Shown in pieces: positions 1 to 7,317 of a DNA stretch of 22,917 nucleotides. How positions within the stretch are numbered: the first letter of the stretch is position 1; every line of letters starts with the position of its first letter. The position numbers and the translations under genes were made by a program. The notes below the pieces were generated by a model. The model was given only the letters and a program-made list of their open reading frames with translations, was not told the origin of the DNA and did no database searches. Origin of the DNA: a virus; IMG/VR virus record IMGVR_UViG_3300046467_001908, positions 1 to 22,917 of that record. One strand, given 5' to 3'.

Positions 1-185
1 GATCTACTCGCCAAGAAGGCGGAACAACCATGGTGGAAGACGACTTCCAGCTTCTCTGCTTTGACTTGGTTTCCGAACCAAGCACTACGGGTGCCTACCT
101 TGTAGCAGAAAGCCAAGTCAAAACCCATCTCACCAAAGCTGACCGCATCAACCGAGCCCTTAACGACGTACTGGGAGACGAATAA
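1..185 (+). CDS. Prohead core protease (gp21-like), C-terminal end, partial
   Basis: This frame is open from the left edge (first full codon at base 3) to a TAA at 183-185, giving the last 60 residues of a protein. The piece reads STRQEGG, then EDDFQLLCFDLVSEPSTTGA. That resembles the T4-type prohead proteases (gp21 family), which show an S-x-R-x-x-G motif and then a DDF-x-L-x-x-FD-x-VS-x-PST-x-GA stretch near the C-terminus. Such proteases sit inside the prohead and trim scaffold and capsid proteins during maturation. The position, upstream of the scaffold and major capsid genes, fits. The stop overlaps the next start (TAATG). The N-terminal part, including most of the catalytic domain, lies outside the window, so the call rests on one short motif and on context. 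Confidence 0.6.
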   Translation, partial: STRQEGGTTMVEDDFQLLCFDLVSEPSTTGAYLVAESQVKTHLTKADRINRALNDVLGDE

Positions 186-739
186 TGGCTTCAGCAGGCT
201 TCGGAGCCCTTGATAGCGGTGAGGGCACTTTTGGGTTCAAGGCAACTCCCGACGGGAAAGTAAGTCTCGGCAACACCTCTGACGACGTAATCCAAGTTAC
301 GGGATCATTGGACACCAATGGCGATGTGATTGTAAAGAAGCAATTCGCCCGAGGTGTTGGGACAATAGATCTTGGTTCTGGTACAACTTCCACTATAAAC
401 CCATCTAGTGTGGGAGCAGGAACTATCCTAGTAACTGCGTCGTCGGTCACCACTCCGAATGAGGAACCCAACGAAAACATACACGTTTGCACCATTGCTG
501 ACGGAACGATTGCTGGACAGATATTGACCGTGTGCGTCATCACAGATGCGCTTGATGGTTCAACCGGACTTGATACCGTGGGTATGATAATCTTCGCTAT
601 GAGCACTCCGATCCCAGCGTCCAGAGCCCTCACACTCATGGGATCAGCGCAGTTCGGCACACCACAGGGTGCCAGCTTTACCTTGTTGTGGACCGGGAGC
701 GGATGGATGGTATTGTCTACCTTCGGCGGACCAGTCTAA
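185..739 (+). CDS. Putative virion (head-associated) protein, beta-rich
   Basis: This 184-residue protein starts at an ATG overlapping the upstream stop, with GGGAG seven bases upstream. It is rich in Gly, Thr, Ser and Val, has no predicted membrane segment or signal peptide, and looks all-beta. The C-terminus (SFTLLWTGSGWMVLSTFGG) resembles the closing strand seen in many phage fibre, decoration and head-spike proteins. I do not recognise the full-length family. Its place between the protease and the scaffold suggests a head-associated structural part such as a decoration protein or head fibre. That role is inferred from context and composition only. A 166-codon antisense frame over it is a shadow. 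Confidence 0.6.
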   Translation: MASAGFGALDSGEGTFGFKATPDGKVSLGNTSDDVIQVTGSLDTNGDVIVKKQFARGVGTIDLGSGTTSTINPSSVGAGTILVTASSVTTPNEEPNENIHVCTIADGTIAGQILTVCVITDALDGSTGLDTVGMIIFAMSTPIPASRALTLMGSAQFGTPQGASFTLLWTGSGWMVLSTFGGPV

Positions 740-790
740 CTTGCGTGAGTACTATATAATAGGTGCATAAGGAGCACCAGAAAGAAACCA

Positions 791-1180
791 ATGAAAAAAT
801 CGGAACTAAAAAATATAATTAAAGAATGCGTGAAGGAGGTCATCTTTGAAGAGGGCGTCTTGTCGGGCATTATAGCGGAGGTTGCGCAGGGGCTTGGCAG
901 CATCCCGACACTAGTCGAAGCCAAAAAAACTCCATCCTCTACCTCTTCCCCCGAGAGGGAGAGGATCAGGGAAGCTCTCGTGGGAGACACGTCGCGACAC
1001 TCTTATGATGAAGCAAAAAAACGATTTGAGGACCCGAGCCTTTTTGAGGGGACCGCTCCAATCCCTAGCACGGATGGACACAACCCCATGTCAGGAGTAG
1101 CCCCAGGTGACCGGGGAGTGGAGATATCAAACATCCCTGGGTTCAGCAACTGGGGTACAGTTGCGCAAAACTTAAAATAA
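791..1180 (+). CDS. Small conserved-looking protein of unknown function in head cluster
   Basis: This 129-residue protein opens with a charged amphipathic helix (KKSELKNIIKECVKEVIFEE), then a Gly- and Pro-richer segment (GVLSGIIAEVAQGLG), then a low-complexity, probably disordered C-terminal half rich in Pro, Ser, Asp and Glu. Short proteins beginning with such a K-x-x-IIKE-x-V-x-E-V helix are common in aquatic phage genomes, but I know of no assigned function. It occupies the region where T4 carries its small prohead core genes (67 and 68), so an internal head or core role is possible but unproven. The AAGGAG at 769-774 lies 16 bases before the ATG, further than usual; a purine run (AGAAAGAAA) is nearer. 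Confidence 0.6.
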   Translation: MKKSELKNIIKECVKEVIFEEGVLSGIIAEVAQGLGSIPTLVEAKKTPSSTSSPERERIREALVGDTSRHSYDEAKKRFEDPSLFEGTAPIPSTDGHNPMSGVAPGDRGVEISNIPGFSNWGTVAQNLK

Positions 1181-1198
1181 AATAAAGAAAGAAAGAAA

Positions 1199-1486
1199 AT
1201 GTATAAATCTTATAGAAAGCAAAAAGGGCCAACGGGAATAGTCGAGGTGACGGCTCAAGAATGCGCCGGTAATGCTGAGAAAATGATTCGTCGATTTATG
1301 AAAAAGGTAAAAAAAGAAAGAATACTTGAGGAAGTGAGGGAGCGATCCCACTTTAAAAAGAAAACAATTATTAGAGCAGAAGCAAAAAGAAACAAAAGAA
1401 GACTAATTAATAAAGTTAACCAACAAAGAGATGCGCTTTCTAAACCTCACTCTTTTGGAAAACGAAGAGGGGCCGCCAGACGATGA
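1199..1486 (+). CDS. rpsU: Ribosomal protein bS21 homologue, phage-encoded
   Basis: The product is 95 residues and strongly basic. Residues about 14-75 follow the bS21 pattern: a short N-terminal strand (IVEV), then IRRF at 30-33, a Lys-rich helix, ILEEVRERSHFKKK at 42-55, and a basic RAEAKRNKRR helix. This matches the cellular LRRFKR...GVLAEVRRREFYEKP...RKRAKA layout in order and spacing. A basic tail (76-95, ending GKRRGAARR) extends beyond the usual cellular length of about 70. bS21 is a small-subunit protein near the anti-Shine-Dalgarno end of 16S rRNA that helps mRNA binding. Published surveys of viral genomes found bS21 to be one of the ribosomal proteins most often carried by phages. 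A role in biasing host translation towards phage mRNA is inference. The start has only a weak AGAAAGAAAG purine tract upstream. The stop overlaps the next start (ATGA). Confidence 0.8.
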   Translation: MYKSYRKQKGPTGIVEVTAQECAGNAEKMIRRFMKKVKKERILEEVRERSHFKKKTIIRAEAKRNKRRLINKVNQQRDALSKPHSFGKRRGAARR

Positions 1487-1956
1487 CCAGATCTTCAGAT
1501 AATACAAATTATTTTAAAGGATACTATAATCAATCGCCCGGCATTGCCGACGTCGGATCCTACCAAGTAGCGGGCTACCCCTGGATCACCGGGTCCATTA
1601 TTGTAGACGAGGAAGAGCACATCATCACTTTCCCTTCGGTGACAAAACAGATCAGCATCCAAAACAAAACCCTGGCCGGAGCCGGAGTGGACACTGACAT
1701 CAGAGTTCATTTTGCCACCAAAGTAGACTCTGGAGTATACGGCAATCACCAATATATTAAACTGGCTGGCGTCCCCACCGGGGGAATGATGGATGCCATG
1801 GGACAAATGACCCTTAGTGTCAAATGTGACACAATATATATTAGCGCCCCCGGCGGTACCGGCAATGACGCCACATATGAACTCCAAGCCCTGTTAACAG
1901 GAATTAGTTCAGCAAATATGTTTGAATTAACGGGCTCTGGTATCAGTTCCCGATAA
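1483..1956 (+). CDS. Small putative virion protein, tandem paralogue copy 1
   Basis: This 157-residue protein is clearly related to its downstream neighbour. Both share the N-terminal DNTNYFKGYYNQSPGIADVG stretch, a SYQV-x-GYPWITGSII segment, FPSVT, SIQNKTL, GNHQYIKLAG, ATYELQA-LTGIS-ANMF, and a LTGSGIS ending. The composition is Gly/Ser/Thr-rich, beta-like, without membrane segments or Cys-based metal motifs. The family function is unknown to me. The position between prohead protease and scaffold, the pairing and the composition suggest a capsid decoration or other minor head protein. The ATG overlaps the bS21 stop by four bases, with GAGGGG about 10 bases upstream, so translation is probably coupled to bS21. 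Confidence 0.65.
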   Translation: MTRSSDNTNYFKGYYNQSPGIADVGSYQVAGYPWITGSIIVDEEEHIITFPSVTKQISIQNKTLAGAGVDTDIRVHFATKVDSGVYGNHQYIKLAGVPTGGMMDAMGQMTLSVKCDTIYISAPGGTGNDATYELQALLTGISSANMFELTGSGISSR

Positions 1957-2059
1957 GAAATGGAGAAGCTAAATGGCTGAGTCATCCGATAATACAAATT
2001 ATTTTAAAGGATATTATAATCAATCGCCCGGCATTGCCGACGTCGGATCCTACCAAGTA
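1498..2059 (+). repeat. 72-bp near-perfect direct repeat pair (1498-1569 and 1988-2059)
   Basis: Bases 1498-1569 and 1988-2059 match at 71 of 72 positions; the only difference is C at 1524 against T at 2014. They lie 490 bases apart, in register within the two tandem paralogues, and encode the same 24 residues. Outside this block the two genes differ at many third positions. The sharp boundary suggests gene conversion, or selection on the nucleotide sequence itself. Confidence 0.9.
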
Positions 2060-2452
2060 TCGGGGTATCCATGGATCACGGGGTCTATTATTTTAGATGG
2101 ACAAGAGCACGAACTTAACTTTCCCAGCGTTACGAATTCGGTTTCCATCCAAAACAAAACTCTGGGAGGAGGGGCAGGTGCCAACACCGACATTCTGGTT
2201 CATTTTGAGACGAGCGTAGCTTCGGGGGTGAAGGGCAACCATCAATATATAAAATTAGCCGGAGCGACCGGTTTCCCAGGACAAGATGCGTCCTCGCAGC
2301 TTACCCTGGACACCCTTAAGTGCAAAAAAATATATATCAGCCACGGAAACCAAGGAGGAAACCCGGCGACCTATGAACTCCAGGCTGCGTTGACCGGCAT
2401 TAGTGCAGCAAATATGTTTGTGCTGACGGGATCTGGAATTAGTACCCGCTAG
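1973..2452 (+). CDS. Small putative virion protein, tandem paralogue copy 2
   Basis: This 159-residue protein is a paralogue of the preceding gene, aligned over its full length with only small indels (for example a GGGAGANTD loop and a TGFPGQDASS loop). The N-terminal 24 codons after residue 5 are almost identical in DNA to copy 1, whereas the rest has diverged at many silent and replacement sites. A GGAG lies seven bases before the ATG. The pair probably arose by tandem duplication and may build two variants of one capsid-surface component. That role is inferred from context, and no recognised domain supports it. Confidence 0.65.
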   Translation: MAESSDNTNYFKGYYNQSPGIADVGSYQVSGYPWITGSIILDGQEHELNFPSVTNSVSIQNKTLGGGAGANTDILVHFETSVASGVKGNHQYIKLAGATGFPGQDASSQLTLDTLKCKKIYISHGNQGGNPATYELQAALTGISAANMFVLTGSGISTR

Positions 2453-2563
2453 TTATTCTTTCCTTGGGAAGATTAGCGAAAATATCAGCCCTTTTGCATG
2501 GAGAGAGACTATTTACAAATGATGTAATATCATTTTTGCATTTTTACTGAGAGGAATGCCTAC
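2453..2563 (+). promoter_or_regulatory. Intergenic leader of the scaffold gene with a small AT hairpin
   Basis: This 111-base gap lies before the scaffold gene. It contains a perfect 7-bp inverted repeat, AAATGAT (2517-2523) and ATCATTT (2529-2535), with a 5-base loop and two more T residues. The stem is A/T-rich and weak, so it could be a poor terminator, an operator-like dyad or chance. GAGAGGA at 2549-2555 is the Shine-Dalgarno for the ATG at 2564. I see no convincing -35/-10 pair. Confidence 0.3.
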
Positions 2564-3523
2564 ATGAGCACGATGCTAGAGCAAGCGATAGTTGACGCAA
2601 AATCTTTGCGCGAGGCAGCGATTCAGAACGCCGAAGCCGCCATCGTCGAAAAATATTCGCACGAAGTAAAAGGCGTCGTCGAAAGATTGCTTGAGCAGGA
2701 TGAACCCCCGATGGACGCCCCGTCGGAACCAGAAGCAGATACTTCATTTATCGAAGAGGTCCCAATGGCTCATATAGATGATGAAGAGGATGATATTGTA
2801 GTCGTTGACCTTGATGACATTATCGCCGCAGCCGAAGACGACGACGAGGACGTCTCCCTTGATCGTGAAGAGGTGGCGGATGAAGTGGGTATAGAAATCG
2901 AGGACGAAGATATCCCCGCTAATCGCAGCGACGAAGCTGAGTTGAGCTTGAGTGAAGATGAACTTGTGAATATGTTTAAGGAAATGTTGGTTGTGGATGT
3001 TCCGAAAGAGGCGCTTGCCCAGTCGGAAGAACAACTGGAAAAAGAAGAAAAAGAAGAAGAAGAGAAGGTCGAAACTATCCGTACCGACGGCATGGATGAG
3101 GATGACATTGAAGAATATGAAAGAACCATGGCTAAAAACGAAGCCTTGATCCGAGAAAATAAAAACCTCAAAAAAATCCTGAGGGAATTTAAAAACAAAT
3201 TAGAAGAAACTAACTTGCATAACGCAAGGTTGTTATATGCGAATCGTGTATACTCTGACTCCTCCCTGAATGAGCAGCAAAAGAATAAAATTGCTGATAT
3301 GGTTGGGAAAGCGCGCTCCGTTGAAGAAGCAAAGACTATCTTTGAAACCCTTCAAAAGACATTGGCCAATGTTCATCCGAACAAGGCACAATCATTGTCT
3401 GAAGTTGTTACGAGAAAGTCTTCTGTGATCTTAACGGGCAATCGTCGAGAAGAAACATCTTCAGGCGATAGCAATCCAACTTACAGTAGATGGGCTACAC
3501 TCGCAGGTATGAAAAATAACTGA
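2564..3523 (+). CDS. Prohead core scaffolding protein (gp22-like)
   Basis: This 319-residue protein lies immediately upstream of the major capsid gene, the place of the T4 gene 22 scaffold. The N-terminal half is extremely acidic (Asp/Glu-rich from about residue 48 to 130). A charged coiled coil follows, from about 150 to 220 (EKEEKEEEEK, then NEALIRENKNLKKILREFKN). The C-terminal helical segment (ARLLYANRVYSDSSLNEQQK, then VEEAKTIFETLQKTL) is of the kind seen near the ends of T4-type scaffold proteins. Such proteins form the internal core around which the capsid shell assembles and are then degraded by the prohead protease. Several L/I-x-E tripeptides, the T4-type cleavage pattern, are present. 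T4 gp22 is 269 residues, so this one is somewhat longer. Confidence 0.85.
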   Translation: MSTMLEQAIVDAKSLREAAIQNAEAAIVEKYSHEVKGVVERLLEQDEPPMDAPSEPEADTSFIEEVPMAHIDDEEDDIVVVDLDDIIAAAEDDDEDVSLDREEVADEVGIEIEDEDIPANRSDEAELSLSEDELVNMFKEMLVVDVPKEALAQSEEQLEKEEKEEEEKVETIRTDGMDEDDIEEYERTMAKNEALIRENKNLKKILREFKNKLEETNLHNARLLYANRVYSDSSLNEQQKNKIADMVGKARSVEEAKTIFETLQKTLANVHPNKAQSLSEVVTRKSSVILTGNRREETSSGDSNPTYSRWATLAGMKNN

Positions 3524-3543
3524 TTAATAAGGAGAAATAATAA

Positions 3544-5373
3544 ATGTCAGTAATAGAAACCCTAACAGAGGGCATCAGAGCACGTTCTCTGGCCCATGAG
3601 GGTGAAGCACTTCTCGCGAAGTGGGAAAGAACTGGACTTCTAGAGGGATTGGACGATAATGCTCGTGGCACTATGTCTCGTCTTCTAGAAAACCAGGCTG
3701 CCCAACTTCTCAAAGAAACCAGTACCATGGGTGCTGGTGACGTTGAAGGCTTTGCCTCAGTTGCATTCCCAATTGTTCGCCGTGTATTCGGCAATCTTTT
3801 GGCACAAAAATTGGTATCGGTTCAACCGATGAGCCTCCCTAGTGGACTTATCTTCTTCCTAGACTTTACGTTTGGTAGCGGATCGTTCATGACCCAAAAC
3901 CCTGCTGCCGGCATGGGTGGGCGTTTGGCTGAACAGCAAGATACGTCGCTTTATGGCGGCGCAGTCGTTGCTGCTGGCTTGGTCAACGGTGTTGATCTTG
4001 CTGGAAACAACAGCCAGTTGAGCTTCTACAACCTTAATAATGGTTACTCTAGCCCAACCGGCTCGATGAACACGCTTCCTGGCGCAATCGGCAAAGCTGC
4101 CGCTACGGCAGGTACGATCGTGGTCGCCGATTCCGGAACTTTCTACACCGCGGCTCAAGACAGCCCCGGCGGTGAATTCTGGAATACGTTGTCTCGCGAT
4201 GCTGCCATGGTAAGTGGAACATCGACATATGTTGTTCTGGATGTCTCCCGTCACTTGTTGACAGGTATGCCCACAGGTAGTGAAGACCTCGCTGCTCTTG
4301 TCTTCTCCGGAAGTAATGGCTTGGGTGGACTGTTGGACGGCATGAACGCTGGTACTACTGCTGTTTCGAGCAGCTACTACTCGCGTGTAACTGCCCACTG
4401 GTCGGGCTCCGCTACGGACTACGTTCGCATGGCGGCTGTTTCGACTGATGGCGGATTGGGTGCTACCACTCTTGGATTGCAAATAATTGCTTCCTCGACA
4501 GCGGCTAGCTTCCCGGTGCAAGATAACTTTGTTGCTGGTGGCGCTCTTGGTTCGATCGTTGGAGCGGGCAACAACCAGATCCCAGGTTGGGGACTGGAAA
4601 ACAACCCGGCTATCCCCGAGATTGATATCAAGGTGGACAGCAGTGCTGTTACAGCGATCTCCAAGAAGCTTAAGGCTAAATGGAGCCCTGAGCTTGCTCA
4701 GGATTTGAATGCTTACCACAACCTCGACGCTGAAGTTGAGTTGACAAGCATTCTGTCAGAGCAGATCGCTCTTGAAATCGACCAAGAAATTCTTAATGAC
4801 TTGGTTGTCGGATCGAAGGAAGTTCTCTTCTGGAGCCGTATGCCCGGTAAGTTTGTGGATCGTGAAAACGGAACAGTTGTTTCGACTTCGCTTTTCCCCG
4901 CCTTTACGGGTACCGTTAGCGAATGGTATGAGACACTTCTTGAGACTATCAATGAAGTGAGTGCTCGTATTCATCGCAAGACACTTCGAGGTGGCGCAAA
5001 CTTTGTCGTCTGCTCGCCAGAAGTTGCTAACATCCTTGAGTTTACCAGTGGCTTCCGTGCGGCCGCCGCTGTTGACGAAGAGGGCGGAAGCTGGGGTGTC
5101 AAGCAGGTTGGTTCGATCAGCCGCAAGATGGACATCCATGTTGATCCTTACTTCCCACGAGCAGTCATTCTCGTAGGTCGCCGAGGCAACAGTTTCCTTG
5201 AGAGTGGGTATGTTTACGCTCCGTATGTTCCGCTGCAAGTCACGCCGACCATTTTTGGTACAGAAGATTTCGTGCCCCGCAAGGGTGTCATGACTCGCTA
5301 TGCCAAGAAGATGGTGCGTCCTGACATGTATGGACTTGTTATTTGCATGGATCTGGTTAACCAGAGCGCGTAA
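3544..5373 (+). CDS. Major capsid protein (gp23-like)
   Basis: This 609-residue protein shows the T4-type capsid landmarks. VQPMSLPSGLIFFLDFTFGS comes near residue 95. The segment IDIKVDSSAVTAISKKLKAK leads into WSPELAQDLNAYHNLDAEVE and then LTSILSEQIALEIDQEILND (about 360-420). FVVCSPEVANILEF follows near 490-505. It builds the hexameric lattice of the icosahedral head. T4 gp23 is 521 residues; the extra length is mainly a Gly/Ser/Thr-rich insertion between about 120 and 350. A candidate prohead-protease site, L-K-E at 56-58 followed by TSTMG, fits the T4 L/I-x-E rule and would remove the helical N-terminal 58 residues. AAGGAG lies nine bases upstream of the ATG. The codon use looks biased, as in a highly expressed gene, and a strong terminator follows directly. 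Confidence 0.95.
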   Translation: MSVIETLTEGIRARSLAHEGEALLAKWERTGLLEGLDDNARGTMSRLLENQAAQLLKETSTMGAGDVEGFASVAFPIVRRVFGNLLAQKLVSVQPMSLPSGLIFFLDFTFGSGSFMTQNPAAGMGGRLAEQQDTSLYGGAVVAAGLVNGVDLAGNNSQLSFYNLNNGYSSPTGSMNTLPGAIGKAAATAGTIVVADSGTFYTAAQDSPGGEFWNTLSRDAAMVSGTSTYVVLDVSRHLLTGMPTGSEDLAALVFSGSNGLGGLLDGMNAGTTAVSSSYYSRVTAHWSGSATDYVRMAAVSTDGGLGATTLGLQIIASSTAASFPVQDNFVAGGALGSIVGAGNNQIPGWGLENNPAIPEIDIKVDSSAVTAISKKLKAKWSPELAQDLNAYHNLDAEVELTSILSEQIALEIDQEILNDLVVGSKEVLFWSRMPGKFVDRENGTVVSTSLFPAFTGTVSEWYETLLETINEVSARIHRKTLRGGANFVVCSPEVANILEFTSGFRAAAAVDEEGGSWGVKQVGSISRKMDIHVDPYFPRAVILVGRRGNSFLESGYVYAPYVPLQVTPTIFGTEDFVPRKGVMTRYAKKMVRPDMYGLVICMDLVNQSA

Positions 5374-5383
5374 TAACTAAAGA

Positions 5384-5397
5384 GTTGTGAATACAAC
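5384..5397 (+). other. Small perfect hairpin before the terminator
   Basis: GTTGT (5384-5388) and ACAAC (5393-5397) pair perfectly around a GAAT tetraloop, just after the capsid stop and six bases before the terminator stem. It could protect the 3' end of the abundant capsid mRNA or aid termination. That is inference from position only. Confidence 0.4.
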
Positions 5398-5403
5398 CGA
5401 GAG

Positions 5404-5436
5404 AACCCCGTCCTAGTGGCGGGGTTTTCTTTTTTT
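5404..5436 (+). terminator. Rho-independent terminator after the major capsid gene
   Basis: AACCCCG (5404-5410) and CGGGGTT (5420-5426) form a GC-rich stem with a nine-base loop. A T-rich tract follows at 5425-5436 (TTTTCTTTTTTT), broken by a single C. This is a textbook intrinsic terminator. It ends the head operon 31 bases after the capsid stop codon and separates it from the neck and tail genes. It is the only strong terminator I can see in the window. Confidence 0.92.
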
Positions 5437-5499
5437 AGTTACAAGATTTGCCGAGACAAAAACTAATTACTCTAGAATTTTCTGAGGAGCACGCTATCA

Positions 5500-6768
5500 A
5501 TGCCAACTAATCTTCAACCCGCAAGTGTCTTAAGCGCAGTTGTTTTGCCCGCTACAGGAACTCATGATGATGTCAGTGCCCTTTTGGCGTATGGCATTTA
5601 TTCCTCTGTGCCCTCTTTTATTAGCGGTGCAGTCGATCAGGTGGCTTACACTTATAATAAACTGGGAGGCAATGTACTTGATATTGAACTTACAACTCGT
5701 AATGTATACAATGCCTATGAAGAAGCTTGCTTAGAGTATTCTTATTTAATAAACACGCACCAAGCTAAGAATGTATTATCTGACATGCTGGGTAATACTA
5801 CCGGGTCGTTTGATCAAGACGGGGAATTTACCGCCGGAGGGTATGCGAATGGCGACGATGTAAAACCAAACCTCAAATTTCCACGTTTTCAGCTAGGATA
5901 TGCTACCCATGTGGGTCGAGGGGCTTCTATGCATGCAGGAGTGGGAGCAAGTCAAACGATCTACTCGGCTTCATTTGCGACGGTTCCCAGGAAGCAAGAT
6001 TATGACTTACAGGACATTATTTATAGCGCATCCGTCGGCACCGCCAACGAGGACCGGGACTTCTATAATAAGGTTGGAAAAAATGCCGTCACTATTCAAC
6101 GTGTTTACTTTAAAACTCCCCAAGTAATGTGGAATTTTTTTGGAGGTAACGCTGTTGGGACAGTAGGGAACCTCTCCACTTATGGGATGTATGCCGATGA
6201 CAGCACTTTTCAGCTAGTTCCTGCTTGGCAAAATGTCTTACAAGCGTATACGTTTAAGGAAGATATGCATGTCCGGGCATCCCACTATTCTTTTAGGATA
6301 AATAATAATAAATTAAGAATTTTTCCGACACCTGACACTGGAACCCCTTCTAGTTTTTGGGTAGATTTCAGAACATCGGAAGACGCCTTTACTGAAGAAA
6401 AAGACCGCATGTATGGGGCAGATGGGGTGAATAATATGAACACCCTACCCTTTCCCAATGTTCCCTATGCTAATATTAATAGCATCGGCAAGCAGTGGAT
6501 TCGACGCTTTGGATTGGCTCTCACTAAAGAAACCCTTGGACAGGTAAGATCTAAACTTTCATCTATCCCCATCCCAGGCAATGAAATAACTCTTAACGGA
6601 CCCGCCTTGATCTCGGAGTCCAAGGAGGAACAGAGCAGCCTTCGGGAAGAACTTAAGACAGTCCTTGATGAGATGGCTTATGGCGCATTAGCAGAAGGGG
6701 ATGCAGCCATGCAAAACAGTATTAACGAGGTGGTGAACAAAATACCCACTGGTATTTATGTAGGATAA
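5500..6768 (+). CDS. Neck protein (gp13-like head completion protein)
   Basis: This 422-residue protein starts the unit after the terminator, with GAGGAG ten bases before the ATG. A helical segment near 65-95 (VYNAYEEACLEYSYLINTHQ) is followed by a mixed beta region. The C-terminal part has FGLALTKETLGQVRSKLSSI, then PIPGNEITLNGPALISE and an acidic helix (EEQSSLREELKTVLDEM). That ending resembles the T4-type gp13 neck proteins as I recall them: a helical K/R-x-x-LG segment, a PGG-x-x-x-NG loop, then an acidic helix. The gene order that follows (gp14-, gp15-, gp18- and gp19-like) supports this. gp13 and gp14 close the filled head and make the platform for tail joining. T4 gp13 is 309 residues, so this version is longer. 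A different head-tail connector is the main alternative. Confidence 0.65.
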   Translation: MPTNLQPASVLSAVVLPATGTHDDVSALLAYGIYSSVPSFISGAVDQVAYTYNKLGGNVLDIELTTRNVYNAYEEACLEYSYLINTHQAKNVLSDMLGNTTGSFDQDGEFTAGGYANGDDVKPNLKFPRFQLGYATHVGRGASMHAGVGASQTIYSASFATVPRKQDYDLQDIIYSASVGTANEDRDFYNKVGKNAVTIQRVYFKTPQVMWNFFGGNAVGTVGNLSTYGMYADDSTFQLVPAWQNVLQAYTFKEDMHVRASHYSFRINNNKLRIFPTPDTGTPSSFWVDFRTSEDAFTEEKDRMYGADGVNNMNTLPFPNVPYANINSIGKQWIRRFGLALTKETLGQVRSKLSSIPIPGNEITLNGPALISESKEEQSSLREELKTVLDEMAYGALAEGDAAMQNSINEVVNKIPTGIYVG

Positions 6769-6771
6769 TAA

Positions 6772-7317
6772 ATGGCTAACGACCCTCGTCTTAACAAATG
6801 GACACAGCCGGCACAACCACCCCCGCCTTTATTTGTGGGGCAAGCCGAGCGCAATTTTGTAAAACAGATTAATGACGAAGTCATTGAAAAAATAGTTGGC
6901 CAACAGCTTTTGTATTTCCCTATCGACATGGACCGAACAAACTATAACGTATATGGCGAGGCAATCCATAAAACATTTTTGCCCCCGGTGAGGGTGTATT
7001 GTTTAGTTGAATTTAATGGGTCTGACAGGACACAAACCCAGTTCGGCTTTGATAACCGATATAATATCACCGCCCACTTCCATAAACGCCGCCTCACGCA
7101 AGACCAGAACCTGTTTGCTCGTTTGGGAGATTTTGTCCAATACGACCAAATGTATTTTGAGATTGTAGACATCTTTGAACCCCGGTATCTTTTTGGGCAA
7201 GATAGCGATTTCTCCGACGGAACCTCGTTCGAGGTAACAACGGTATGCAAAGAAGCTCGGCGAGGGCTCTTTAACGCCTCTGACAAAGTGGGCACAGCCA
7301 GCAGGAGGAAGAGTTAA
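6772..7317 (+). CDS. Neck protein (gp14-like head completion protein)
   Basis: This 181-residue protein follows its neighbour with a three-base gap. Its landmarks occur in the same order as in T4 gp14: an E-x-x-x-x-x-x-x-LLYFPID segment near 40-53, NVYGEA near 58-63, a K-x-F helix start, the FGFD segment near 92-95, HFHKRRL, LFARLGDFVQYDQMYFEIVD near 114-133, and EPRYLFGQ near 137-144. In T4 the matching parts read YYVPR, IFGED, EGDLIYFP, LFEIN and FYQLGQ. gp14 joins gp13 to close the neck after packaging. T4 gp14 is 256 residues, so this is a compact version. The stop overlaps the next start (TAATG). Confidence 0.7.
   Translation: MANDPRLNKWTQPAQPPPPLFVGQAERNFVKQINDEVIEKIVGQQLLYFPIDMDRTNYNVYGEAIHKTFLPPVRVYCLVEFNGSDRTQTQFGFDNRYNITAHFHKRRLTQDQNLFARLGDFVQYDQMYFEIVDIFEPRYLFGQDSDFSDGTSFEVTTVCKEARRGLFNASDKVGTASRRKS

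Noticed and set aside
160-660. 166-codon antisense frame opposite the first complete gene
   Set aside because: It is a shadow of the + strand gene; all other genes are on the + strand and the opposite protein has better start signals.
751-760. TATAAT at 755-760 as a promoter before the 129-residue protein
   Set aside because: No -35 element at suitable spacing, and a T4 late promoter would need TATAAATA; left as chance in an AT-rich gap.
2517-2537. AAATGAT/ATCATTT hairpin as a terminator before the scaffold gene
   Set aside because: The stem is almost all A/T and the T-run is too short for efficient termination; kept only as a weak dyad in the leader.
3859-4719. 286-codon antisense frame across the major capsid gene
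   Set aside because: It lies wholly inside the best supported gene, has no ribosome site or neighbours on the minus strand, and is explained by the biased codon use of the capsid gene.
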